A stretch of 64,000 nucleotides of DNA from Gnetum montanum (lineage: Eukaryota; Streptophyta; Gnetopsida; Gnetales; Gnetaceae): contig MNCI01004759.1 in assembly GCA_015680685.1 (NCBI GenBank), positions 7,644 to 71,643 of the forward strand. The letters are read 5' to 3'. The position numbers and the translations under genes were made by a program. This document shows, one piece after another, positions 46,800 to 57,169 of the stretch; positions within the stretch are counted from its first letter, which is position 1; each line of letters opens with the position of its first letter. Below the pieces are notes generated by a model, which was not told the origin of the DNA, did no database searches, and saw only the letters and a program-made list of their open reading frames with translations.

Positions 46800-49268
46800 T
46801 GACAGTGCGAATCCACGGCAGCACTTCGTTTGAAGGATACTTGAAGGTATTAGATGCAGAGGATGAGGATATTAGAGATATAGGACAATCAGCCAAACTA
46901 GGTTGTGGATGGAGAGGACTACTAAGTCAGAAGAACAATCTTTTCCTTGATTGATTATTTATACCACTTGGTTGAAAAATTGGCTGTGAGTGTATAGCCC
47001 TTGTAGCATTTCATTGTTGCAACTATGGAAGAATCTCACCCTGCATAGATGAAGAAAGAGGTAATTGGGTTAAAGGTGGAGGTGAATGTGTAGAGGGATG
47101 TAGAGAATGATATGGATATGGAGATGGCTTTTTCCCTTAAGTAGATGGTGAATGTATTCGGTGGTACTCTAGAGGGTAATAGTGATGTTAGAATGATGTA
47201 TAACTTGTAGAACTTCTAGGAGAGATGGGATGCTGAACATAATTCTCGTATGGATCTAGTTGCATATAAGGGTACTGCTACCTTGGTAGTGACATTCCCC
47301 ATGATTATGGTTGATACCACTATTGGTATTGTTCATACGGTTGTGGAGGAGTTCCACTTGGGTACATCACTATTGCTATTTGTAGAACTACCATGGATTT
47401 CCTTGAGGATAAGGCAATTATCTTGGAGCTTACATAAATGCTAGGCAAGGATTCAATGCATACACTCCAGACTTTTGTAAGTGTGACATCACAAGGTGAC
47501 ATCCATTTGGATTTTAATATTGATAGATGTCACATTTATTTTCATCATCAAAGTCAAACTCCACAAATTCCTCTACTGCAACAACTTTACCCTTACCTCT
47601 TTGGTAGGCATGTTCAACTTCTTTGTACCTCCTACGATTATAATCACTATTTTTCTCTTTGGATTCTTCAGCAATCTTCATGGCTGTTTGAAATTTTTCA
47701 TCCAAAGAGTCCCATAATTTGTCAACCTTTGCCAAAATTTTAGAAACAAACTTTTGAATGGGCAAGTTTTTTTTGTTCACCACTTCATCAAGTGGTGACT
47801 TCTCCTCATCACAAAATCAGACCTCTCATTTTCTAATGAAAGGGTCCCTATTATACTCTTTAGCACTTTCCATTTTTCATAGCTCGCATTTTTCTTTTAC
47901 TCCCTACCCTATTAGCCTTTAGATCCGATGAGCTCTTAATTCAAACAATATTCCTTGAGCATACACCCCAAGGGTTCTTCTGGTTTTTTCTCTAAGCCTA
48001 GCTCCCTCTAAGAATACCCATGGCTAGGGCATTGGTGTAAGATTGAATAATATCTACCCATGGCAGCATCTAAGGGTTCATGTGTTCCCTGTTTCTAGCC
48101 TTGGATTTTCCTTCTTAGATTAAACACTCTGGAGTACGTTTGGTATTTTTCATTAAATAGATCTAACATGGTACTCCATTAGTCAATGGATTCTGGCTCT
48201 AAATATTGGTACCAACTTTTATCTTCCTTAATGAATGTCCTTGGGAAAAGTTTGAGTTTCTACCACTCATTCTCTATGTACTGTAAGGTGTAGGCATCAT
48301 GAGAAGCTTGTAGATGTGTTTCTAGATTAGAGTTGTATCCCCCCTTAAATCTTGGGATATTTTTCATGTCTAATCACTTGATCCAGCTATCATTCATGTG
48401 TCTGGTTGGGGTTTTCACTATCTCTATAATGTTGAGCATACTTTGAGTCGCTAATAGAGGTTGATCATCATCATTACATCGATGACATTGATGATGGTTT
48501 CGACAAACCATTTGGTTTTGCTTGCCTTCACAATCATTATTGTCTCGTTGATCACCTTTATCATGATTATTACAATGGTAGCTTCTGTGAGAATCGTATT
48601 ATGAAGAGGAATGTTTGAAATCAGATAAAGAGGATGAAGAAGAAAGTGGACCACCACTGCCACCATGGTGTCCACCCCGACTCTTACACTTATTACAATC
48701 ACTATCCATAGATCCCTGGCTATTGTGATGCTTGCCTAAGTCCCTACCTTGGCTATCACTTTTTATTGAACCTATTTTATGAATAGTGGATCGTAAGTTC
48801 AAGTTCACACCCTCATCACTAGTATTAGAGGGTGGAGAATCTTCATGTTGAGAACATTTAAAGGGAGGATCCTCATTATCATCTTCGTCTAGTAGGAACA
48901 AGGGATTAGTGAAATGTTTTTCCTTCATAGTCTCATGGAGTTTCTCTTGACATCAATCTTGTTTACATTGTCTTTCAGTGGGACAATAGTTTCAAGTGTC
49001 ATATCCATCCACAACATATTCCTCATGAACATTTGCTATGGCCAACTTCTAAAGGATTTTAAACAACATCCCAAGCATAGATCGATCAAGGGGCAAGATG
49101 ATGTTACCCTCCAAATCACACCATTGCAGTTGTTCATCTTGATGTAGGATGAAGGTGAATTTTAACACAAACTCATATGGATGAGTATATATCACTTTGC
49201 ACTCTTTTGGGACTAGTGGTTTGACATCTTCATGCTTATGAGAACAAGATGATATTTTGCAAAATGAA
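46800..49268 (-). pseudogene. Gag remnant of element f
   Basis: The N-terminus begins at about 49260 with an ATA in place of ATG, then SSCSHKHEDVKPLVPKECK, YTHPYEFVLKFTFILHQDE and a Ser/Asp-rich stretch (48599-48928). The Gag core (about 47950-48250) has MLDLFNEKYQTYSRVFNLRR and ILHQCPSHGYS. The zinc knuckle near 47500-47530 reads CDIYQY, with the second Cys as Tyr. The proline-rich tail is at 46800-47430. Gag would form the particle shell and package element RNA. Confidence 0.8.
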
Positions 49269-49391
49269 ATAATATTATTAGTGTGCTTTTATAACTCTAT
49301 GTATAGTGGAAATGATATTGACCTTGAAGTTCATACAATGATATTAATGGTATTCACATAGACCTAAATAATGCATGTTCCACAAATAAAG

Positions 49392-49409
49392 TCCTCAACA
49401 ATGGAACCA
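49392..49409 (-). other. Primer-binding site of element f
   Basis: Plus strand TCCTCAACAATGGAACCA, 12 of 18 matching the tRNA-Asp 3' end. It lies one base from the 5' LTR. Confidence 0.65.
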
Positions 49410-49410
49410 A

Positions 49411-50305
49411 TGATGAGCGGTGAGGTACCCTTACGTCCAACCATATAAATCACAAAGCGTTCATGTGCGATGTGGTCAAATTCCATGGACTTTATTGTTT
49501 CTGATGCACTAGCCCTTTAAGAAGTGAATCTTGCCTTAAGGTCAATCATTGTCTTCCCAATTACACTTATGATGTTCATTGGTATGGTTAAGTGTAATTG
49601 AGGCATCTGATTTTTATCATTTTATGTTTTATATTTTGGTGCTCAGAATGTAGATAAAAAGAATTTGGTTAACTAATTTAAACTAACTAATTAACTGGCA
49701 TTTAACTAACCCTAACATAAACATCCGATCCCACTTTCCATACACGTCTTGAACCCCCATATCCACTAATGAGTGAGCAAGCACTATGCTTTTGGGTGTA
49801 CCAAGCAATAACGCTACTGGGATTACCAAGCAAATACATGTTACGCTCAAAGTGATTGTACTTATGTATGTAATCTATCTAGCTTAATTACTTCATTAAT
49901 GTAATAACTAGAAAATATTTAATAACTAATTGAAAACATTTAATAAATAATTAAAAACATTGAATGCATAATTGAAATAGCTAATCTATCCAAAGTGTTG
50001 CAAGGTTTATCAGAAAGCTCATCTTTATTGCTACACACATTGTCATGCTTAGGTACAATAATGCTTGAATAAAGATCCATACACTCAATGACTCCAACTA
50101 TAGGCACTTGAGGGAAAAATTCTAACTTTCAAATGGAAAAACTGCAAGAGCTTTGCTTCAACAGCAATCTCTAATTACCATAAATGCAGTTGCAGGCATG
50201 TATTTATAGCTGAAAATCAACATTGCATCGAAGGTGGCTCATCGATGTATGGTAAGATGCATCAACTAGGCCTCATCGATGCAACCAACTAAATGTGACT
50301 CATTA
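49411..50305 (-). repeat. 5' LTR of element f (895 bp), CATCGATG-type
   Basis: Ends TGATGAGCGG and TGACTCATTA. Units start at 50226, 50240, 50260 and 50274 (CATCGAAG, CATCGATG, CATCAACT, CATCGATG; spacing 14, 20, 14). TATA box on the minus strand GCTATAAATACATG at 50197-50210. Confidence 0.9.
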
Positions 50306-50310
50306 GGAGT

Positions 50311-51600
50311 TGAAATAATTTCTTTCAAATCTATATTTTTGTTACTGATATGCTCCTCCTCATCATCTTCAATGTTTGCTCTAAATTAGTAATAGAACTT
50401 TTTTTGATACAAATAATAATGACATGCCTACTAGTAAGACTCTTGATTTGAAATCTCCAAGTTATGGAGAAGACTCTAGAACTTGGATCTTTGGGTAATT
50501 AAGCATCATAGAATGATACTTAATTAGATTTTAATCATTAAAACTATTCACAAAAGCCATGGAAACAAACCCAAGGGTGGAGGAAAATTGGTTAGGACAT
50601 TCATCTCTTAGTTGGCGATTGTGGATATGATTCTTGTTTGTGCTTCTAGGTTTGGCAGCAATGGAGTAACCTTATGTTAGTATCCTTTTTGTTCATAGGT
50701 CACATCTACCTTGTTGAATGGGTAGAGGTTGTGCTACCAACCTTGAGTTGCCTTGCCTTAGAAAAACACCATGAAATTATAAAAGCCATTGATGGAGTTG
50801 AAAAAGACATCATTAAAGTTATTTACGGGGATGTTGAAACCCTAAAATAATTGTACCATAGATACAGCCCAAGATATATAGTTTTGTGCCAACAGTTGCA
50901 TTGATTTGGTGCGATTGAGGTAGCAGAGCATCTCAACACCCCCACAGGGTAGCGTCCAGCCTTATCACTGATTAACTTAATGTTGTTCACAAGAATTAAA
51001 TCCATAACTTGTAGCTTTCAAAATAAAAGTTTTACCACTAAGGTAACACCCCATTGAAATGAAGTAAAATGAAACTTGTAACATCCTAAAAATAGCCAAA
51101 ACCCCACGAAAACAATGGGACCCATAAATAAGAATCATGGAGGTCCCATCCGAAGAGCAAAAGGCAACCACAAAGTTAGTTTTCAATCTAATATGCCATA
51201 CACGCCGCATAAAGTCTCGTAGTTAGAAAATTGGGGCAACAAAATTATTTCTGAAGTAAACCTGACGTATCTAGCAAGTATTACGCGGTGCAACGTCAGA
51301 AGATAAGACACTTTACAAACGCGGAATGGTACATCTCCATCGCTCTTTCCATACTTTAAAAAAGGAATCCGTCACTGAAACGGAAGTTGGAAACTGCTTG
51401 GAAATACCATAACAACGTCGTTGAATCAAACTCCACGCGGAGGTTTTTTTGTCATTTACCTAGAGAGAATAGAAAACTTTGGGAGTAAAACAGAGCGTAC
51501 TTGCCATTGCACTGGATTATTCTGTTGACAAATTTGCGAAAAAGGTGCGACCGCGAAAATACCGCGAACAAGCATTCATTCACGCACAAATTTAGAGTCG
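50311..51600. other. Host sequence between element f and the small gene, no clear gene
   Basis: 50311-51100 shows no gene. From about 51240 CG dinucleotides become frequent (for example TTACGCGG, CCACGCGGAGG, GACCGCGAAAATACCGCG), as in an unmethylated promoter region. Confidence 0.5.
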
Positions 51601-51612
51601 TTGAATCCGCTC

Positions 51613-51620
51613 TATAAAAA
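51613..51620 (+). promoter_or_regulatory. TATA box of the 51681 ORF
   Basis: CTCTATAAAAATC, 68 bases upstream of the ATG at 51681, which places the likely transcription start near 51645. Confidence 0.65.
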
Positions 51621-51680
51621 TCAGATATGAGGCTGGGGAATCTGTGTGCAGAAGAAAAACGAAGTTAGCATTGCAGAAAA

Positions 51681-51956
51681 ATGACGACGGCGGATAACAA
51701 GGTTGCTGCAATCTGTCTTCCATTTCTTCTTCTGTTCCTGCTTCCGAGCTGTGCTGAGGCCAGAAGTCCAGTACGCAGTGTTGTTCTGCAACTAAAACAA
51801 CATGGTATTTTGGCCCCTTATTCTGATTCATATTTTCATGATCTAGGCCGCCATGGCAACCCACACGCTTCTTCTGCTGCTGCTTCTGTTTTCAATTCCG
51901 TGTCACAGGAGAAAAGGAAAAGGAAGCATATCTTGTTAACTAGGTTAATGGAATAA
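51681..51956 (+). CDS. Probable host gene first exon, small secreted protein, unknown function
   Basis: 91 codons from the first ATG after the TATA box. The N-terminus MTTADNKVAAICLPFLLLF continues into a hydrophobic stretch ending SCAEA, a good signal peptide with cleavage near residue 27. The rest is polar: RSPVRSVVLQLKQHG, a Tyr/His patch (YSDSYFHDLG), Ala/Ser-rich, then a basic QEKRKRKH end. The stop may be real, or the last codons may be intron. A possible second coding piece starts near 52096 (LRLIADPAVTCKSTASRF) and ends at TAA 52169-52171, right at the gap. I do not recognise the family. CG-rich context and a proper core promoter support a real gene. Confidence 0.55.
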   Translation: MTTADNKVAAICLPFLLLFLLPSCAEARSPVRSVVLQLKQHGILAPYSDSYFHDLGRHGNPHASSAAASVFNSVSQEKRKRKHILLTRLME

Positions 51957-52171
51957 TTGTAGTTATAGATGGCATATTTTTTCTTTACGATCATCTATAG
52001 CTTGGATATTTGTCTCATTCACAGCTAGGTTCATGGCATAATTGTAATTCTCAGCTTTCCAAAACCTCAGTTTTGGAATTTTCCACACAATAGTTTCTGC
52101 GATTAATCGCGGACCCTGCCGTTACTTGCAAATCAACAGCAAGCCGATTCAAAATCGAATCCGTTGTATAA

Positions 52172-53089
52172 NNNNNNNNNNNNNNNNNNNNNNNNNNNNN
52201 NNNNNNNNNNNNNNNNNNNNNNNNNNNNNNNNNNNNNNNNNNNNNNNNNNNNNNNNNNNNNNNNNNNNNNNNNNNNNNNNNNNNNNNNNNNNNNNNNNNN
52301 NNNNNNNNNNNNNNNNNNNNNNNNNNNNNNNNNNNNNNNNNNNNNNNNNNNNNNNNNNNNNNNNNNNNNNNNNNNNNNNNNNNNNNNNNNNNNNNNNNNN
52401 NNNNNNNNNNNNNNNNNNNNNNNNNNNNNNNNNNNNNNNNNNNNNNNNNNNNNNNNNNNNNNNNNNNNNNNNNNNNNNNNNNNNNNNNNNNNNNNNNNNN
52501 NNNNNNNNNNNNNNNNNNNNNNNNNNNNNNNNNNNNNNNNNNNNNNNNNNNNNNNNNNNNNNNNNNNNNNNNNNNNNNNNNNNNNNNNNNNNNNNNNNNN
52601 NNNNNNNNNNNNNNNNNNNNNNNNNNNNNNNNNNNNNNNNNNNNNNNNNNNNNNNNNNNNNNNNNNNNNNNNNNNNNNNNNNNNNNNNNNNNNNNNNNNN
52701 NNNNNNNNNNNNNNNNNNNNNNNNNNNNNNNNNNNNNNNNNNNNNNNNNNNNNNNNNNNNNNNNNNNNNNNNNNNNNNNNNNNNNNNNNNNNNNNNNNNN
52801 NNNNNNNNNNNNNNNNNNNNNNNNNNNNNNNNNNNNNNNNNNNNNNNNNNNNNNNNNNNNNNNNNNNNNNNNNNNNNNNNNNNNNNNNNNNNNNNNNNNN
52901 NNNNNNNNNNNNNNNNNNNNNNNNNNNNNNNNNNNNNNNNNNNNNNNNNNNNNNNNNNNNNNNNNNNNNNNNNNNNNNNNNNNNNNNNNNNNNNNNNNNN
53001 NNNNNNNNNNNNNNNNNNNNNNNNNNNNNNNNNNNNNNNNNNNNNNNNNNNNNNNNNNNNNNNNNNNNNNNNNNNNNNNNNNNNNNNNN
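52172..53089. other. Assembly gap (918 N)
   Basis: Run of N. Frames crossing it are artefacts. Confidence 0.99.
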
Positions 53090-53150
53090 CATGGCTGCCC
53101 AAGAAGAGATGAAATTGGGTAGAAAAGCTTGATACCATGTCTTAGCATGA
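53090..53150 (-). mobile_element. Possible Ty1/copia primer-binding site and gag start at the gap edge
   Basis: The minus strand reads ACATGGTATCAAGCTTTTC, close to the initiator-Met PBS TGGTATCAGAGC, then CTTCTTGGGCAGCC and ATG at 53092, next to the gap. LTR limits are not clear. 53151-53506 shows no gene. Confidence 0.35.
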
Positions 53151-53506
53151 CAATAATTCTTGTAAATGTCTTATGCACTACTTATAAGAAATTTGTAAAA
53201 AGTATAGAGGAATCTAAAGATAATATAAACAACTATTCAATAGTATTATATAGAAAAAGGAAATTTGACATGGAGAACATTTATTTATATGAAATTACAA
53301 AATTTTACAAAAAAAAAAAATCCAACATGAAGGAGGTTATATAAAATAAAAAAGAAAGATCAAAATTCAAAATAATCAAAGTATTTCCAATATTTTAGAC
53401 ACTACCAAAACCAAAGAAAGAAAAATAGATTGATTATTGATGGGTACAATTTTTATTATACTACCCACTTACAAATGCAAAAAAATAGTTTGGAATATAA
53501 GATGAT

Positions 53507-53734
53507 TGATGAGCGATGGAGTAATCCAACAGCTAACCATACAAGTCACAGGCATTCATGCATGACCAGATCATAATTTGTGGATAGGGCCATGTAATTA
53601 TGGTAGTAATTGGTTTAAGTTTGAGACCATTGTCTTCCCACATGGAGCTAGTAAAGTGTTTGTATGGTTTAACTCACCATGAGGTATATGATGACTAATG
53701 TTGTTGGGCTGTTATTACTCCTAGTGAACATGAT
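53507..53734 (-). repeat. Partial c-type LTR split by element h
   Basis: Starts TGATGAGCGATGGAG, aligns with 17128-17352 and stops at GAACATGAT, where h's LTR begins. Confidence 0.82.
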
Positions 53735-54595
53735 TAATTAGTGGAAAGGTACCCCTATGCCCAACAATATGAATCACAAGCGTTCACATGCAATCTGGTC
53801 AAATTCTATAGACTATAATTACTAACTAGAATAGAGCTAAATAGTGTGTGTATGTTGTTCATTTGTTGTCCCACTTGTGGAATGCAATTGTATGGTTAAG
53901 TGTGACTGAGGCATAAGATTTTTATTATTTTGTGTTTTTATGGAATTACTCACCTAGAACAAGAATAAAAGTAAGAGAGATTAAAACTAAGAGCAATTAA
54001 TTACTAAGTAAACTATAGTCTAATCTAGCTTAACACAAGTAACTGTTCCCACTTCCCGGACACATCCTGAACTTTGTGCAAACACTGTTGGGCTACCATA
54101 TGCTAGTCATTTCTAAGCTACCAAGTGTCACATTTATGCTTGAAGGGATCATGCTTGTGTAATTTAATAATCAGCTTAATTGATCAAAATTAATTACCGC
54201 ATAAATAACATTAATGTAAATTTCATGAAATAACAATATGTAAATTCATAAGAAAGAAAATCTCAAGTGCTACAAGGACTAGGTTAAAGAGTTTATCTTT
54301 ATTGTAAACATAATGGTGTGCTTAGCTACATTAACGCTTGAATAAAGATCCATTCACACTTACACCTCCTACTATGAGCACTTGGAAAATATTCTAACTT
54401 TCAAATGGATAAATTGCAAGAGTTTCGCTACTTGACTACCAAAAACTTACTTCCAATTGTGCTCTTGGGCACTATATTTATAGACCAGGAAGTAACCCTA
54501 CGATATCAAATGTACGATATTGCATCTTGTGCTGTGATATCACATACTTGATATTCTATACCCGATATCAAAGTGATGAAAAACACGATTTATCA
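53735..54595 (-). repeat. 3' LTR of element h (861 bp)
   Basis: Close to the LTR of b (8315-9182). Units start at 54502, 54516, 54536, 54550 and 54564 (spacing 14, 20, 14, 14). Ends GATTTATCA; polypurine tract TTGTGGGGGTA on the minus strand. Confidence 0.88.
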
Positions 54596-54773
54596 TACCC
54601 CCACAACTAAATGAAAACTCATCCTCAAGTACAGAAGAAGAGGAACAAGTTATTCACAAAATATAATAGGGGGTGTAGATTTATTTCACTAACATGTAGA
54701 CTAACATAGAGAAAATAGACAAATACAAAAGTACCTGAGCATACAATATTACAATTGTGTACAAAATTGGGTA
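54596..54773 (-). mobile_element. Element h, 3' internal tail (left of d)
   Basis: Continues at 61523 after element d. Same polypurine and spacer sequence as other copies. No gene. Confidence 0.75.
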
Positions 54774-54778
54774 TTCAT

Positions 54779-55649
54779 CAATGAGTGGTAAGGTACCTCT
54801 ACACTCAACCATACGAATACAAGTGCTTCATGCACGATCTGATCGAACTCCATAGACAGACTAGTTGTGGTATCTAGACAGTTACTCGTAGATCACAGTT
54901 CGTTGTCTTCCCACCTAGATGAGTATTAGCTTTGTCACATATGGTTTAGTCCAGAGTGAGGTGTATGATGTGTTCCTACACTAATGCTACTCCTGGCTAT
55001 GATGGGAAATAATATCAACTAAGCTATGAGAGAGGATGAGAGAGAATCTAAACTAGCCTAAGTGCGATGAGCATCTATTCCTTAATCATTTGTATCCATC
55101 TTGGACCTCGTGCACAACTACCATTGGGATTACCAAGTGCATGACCTAGGTATGTTAGTAGGTTACTGAGTAGTTACACTTAAATGCTCGTGATTAAGTC
55201 GTACTCATTCCACGTTACTAGGAGATAAGGGTAGGGAGATATTAACTAAAAAAGCAATAAATAACAATAACAACTAAATAATTAAGCTAAATGGATGCTG
55301 CAATGATGAAGTAATCTCGATCTTTATTTTCGATCATGTGCATGTCCAAGTACATCACACTCGAATAAGGATGTTGTACAATTACAATCATCACATTGCG
55401 AGCATGCATTGGGGGAAAGGGTTGAGAGGAAAAACTGACAAAAAGTTCCTACCTCAATACTAAAACTTAAAAAACTTAAATCTTCAAAAAAATTTCTTAA
55501 CAAATCTGCCTACCTCTTATTTATAGATGAGGATACAAGCTATGATATTGTATATGTGATATCACGTCTAGGCTGTGATATCGCATACGTGATATCGTGT
55601 ATGGGATATCATGGATGCTATATCACAGCCAACAATTCATGACTCATCA
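54779..55649 (-). repeat. 3' LTR of element d (871 bp)
   Basis: Units start at 55543, 55558, 55577, 55591, 55605 and 55619 (spacing 15, 19, 14, 14, 14). TATA box on the minus strand at about 55518-55526. Polypurine tract TTGTGGGGGTA at its minus-strand start. Confidence 0.92.
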
Positions 55650-55841
55650 TACCCCCACAACTAAATAAAAATTGGTCCTTGAGTTAAAGTGAGAACAAGC
55701 TCCATTGATTACACAGTGGATAGGTATGGGATTATTGACTGACTAAAATGGATTCATGTCGCAGTGTGGAATCAGAACAAGATTGAGACACAACATGAAG
55801 AACGCAAAAGAAAATCCTATAACTACAAAATTGTGTGGAAC

Positions 55842-56583
55842 TCATGTAGTTCCTAGTGGCGGTGGCTCCTCCATGGGTGCCTTTCCCTTATCTTGCACTC
55901 TAGGTCTTGGGATTTGATGGTGTCAAAGCATGGCCTAGAGTTTCTACTCTTGTAAGGCCTTGAGTGCCTTAGTGTGCATGTAAGTTTGTGCTTGTGCCAT
56001 AGAGGAATCCCAGTTAGCCTTCTCTTTTTCTTCTACCACCCTTTTATTCTCTATCAACAGTTTATTAAGTTTCTTGGTTCTGAAAGTGTCCAGCTGGTTC
56101 TGAGCAACCTTTGGCCCTATATTTAGAAGGTTTAATACTTTCGAAATGTATTGAACAGAGAAATCAATAGTCACACCACAAATGTTAACAGTGGTGCCTT
56201 CTTCTTTGTTCTGCCAAAATTGGTGCGTTTCCCCTACGTACTAGGCACCGCTTTTAGAGAGGGTGATCCCTAACGGCCTCTGAAGAAAATTATGCAAAAG
56301 GTCCAAATTTTAATTCCACGATCACTACAGTAAATATGGACCTTTTATGGATGGCCTGAACACAATCCTAGGGAAACATGAGATGTCATCCTTATTTAGA
56401 CATTGTAGCAGCTCCTCCTTTTGCTTGCCTTGATTGTACAGTGGCAGGGTCTCCTTGGTGGATACTAAATGATTATTCTTCCTACTCTGCATGTTTTTTG
56501 TCAAGCACTTGTCCTTCACCTCTCCTAGGTCGCTTTATTCCACCTTGAGCAGGACCTTCCTATTGTCCAGATTTTGGGGCCAT
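55842..56583 (-). pseudogene. Short ORF2 of element d
   Basis: Starts MAPKSGQ (ATG 56583-56581), the same MAPK start as f, and ends PMEEPPPLGTT-stop at 55842, the same type of C-terminus as e2 and c. The middle is much shorter than e1 (about 740 against 2847 bases), and the N-terminal transposon-associated domain is absent. 55944-56174 is an open coiled-coil-like segment (KLNKLLIENKRVVEEKEKAN). Frameshifted and stop-broken. This suggests the two protein ends matter, or that it is a deletion form. Confidence 0.6.
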
Positions 56584-56599
56584 CTGCAACCACACGAGG

Positions 56600-57060
56600 C
56601 TAATCGTTAGTAAGGTTGTTACGAAAGTTAGGTTATACCTTATTGCTTGCCTTAATGAATTTGTTTTATCTCCATGTGATGTTAATTATTCGGAGAAAAT
56701 ATCCCTGAAAGATTATAATATTTAATCCTCTTTTCTTAGGTGGTTTCCAAATCTAGTTTCTTGTTATAACTAAGGAGATGAAATTGTTTTTGGCACATTT
56801 ATCCTTAATTTTATAACTAATTACCCTTAATAATGTCCTTCGGGAAATGAAAAATTTTAAAAAATTTATGTGCTATTCGTCATGTGGCTTTTCCCCATGA
56901 CTAAGCTAAACACTCCAAGTTCAAGTAGGTTCAAATGGAATGAAAATCAGAGTACCAGCGAGTGAGTTATGGATATGAAACGTGCAATTGTGAGTCGTAC
57001 AGAGAAATTTGAAAAACTTCCCCCACGTGAATAGTTGAAAATGATGTTGATTAGTGTGGG
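56600..57060 (-). other. Spacer between internal TATA and ORF2 of element d
   Basis: About 460 bases, the leader expected if the internal TATA at 57069-57082 is used. No gene seen. Confidence 0.45.
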
Positions 57061-57068
57061 GAGTTGCG

Positions 57069-57162
57069 TATATATATATATTTTGGATGCGATATCATGT
57101 ACACAATAGCGTGGACGTGATATCACATTGGCCATGATATCACATACGTGATACGTGATATC
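57069..57162 (-). promoter_or_regulatory. Internal GATATC array and TATA upstream of ORF2 (element d)
   Basis: Units start at 57091 (GATATC), 57105 (AATAGC, decayed), 57119, 57136, 57150 (GATACG) and 57157; spacings 14, 14, 17, 14, 7. On the minus strand the array is followed by TATATATATATA (57082-57069), the same arrangement as the LTR promoter. The full LTR is not duplicated here. Confidence 0.68.
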
Positions 57163-57169
57163 GTGGCCT

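Larger units (their letters stand above)
37524..50305 (-). mobile_element. Element f: full-structure Ty3/gypsy element with ORF2 (12.8 kb)
   Basis: Minus-strand order: 5' LTR (50305-49411), PBS, gag, protease, RT, RNase H, integrase, second polypurine tract, non-coding block, internal palindrome array, ORF2, 3' LTR remnant (38270-37524). Exact 5-bp target duplication GGAGT at 37519-37523 and 50306-50310. The 3' polypurine tract and the U3 of the 3' LTR are deleted, so LTR sequence joins ORF2 at about 38270. All domains are present but broken. Confidence 0.93.

Noticed and set aside
52051-53178. Several frames of more than 300 codons on both strands
   Set aside because: They run through the N gap and contain only unknown residues in the middle.
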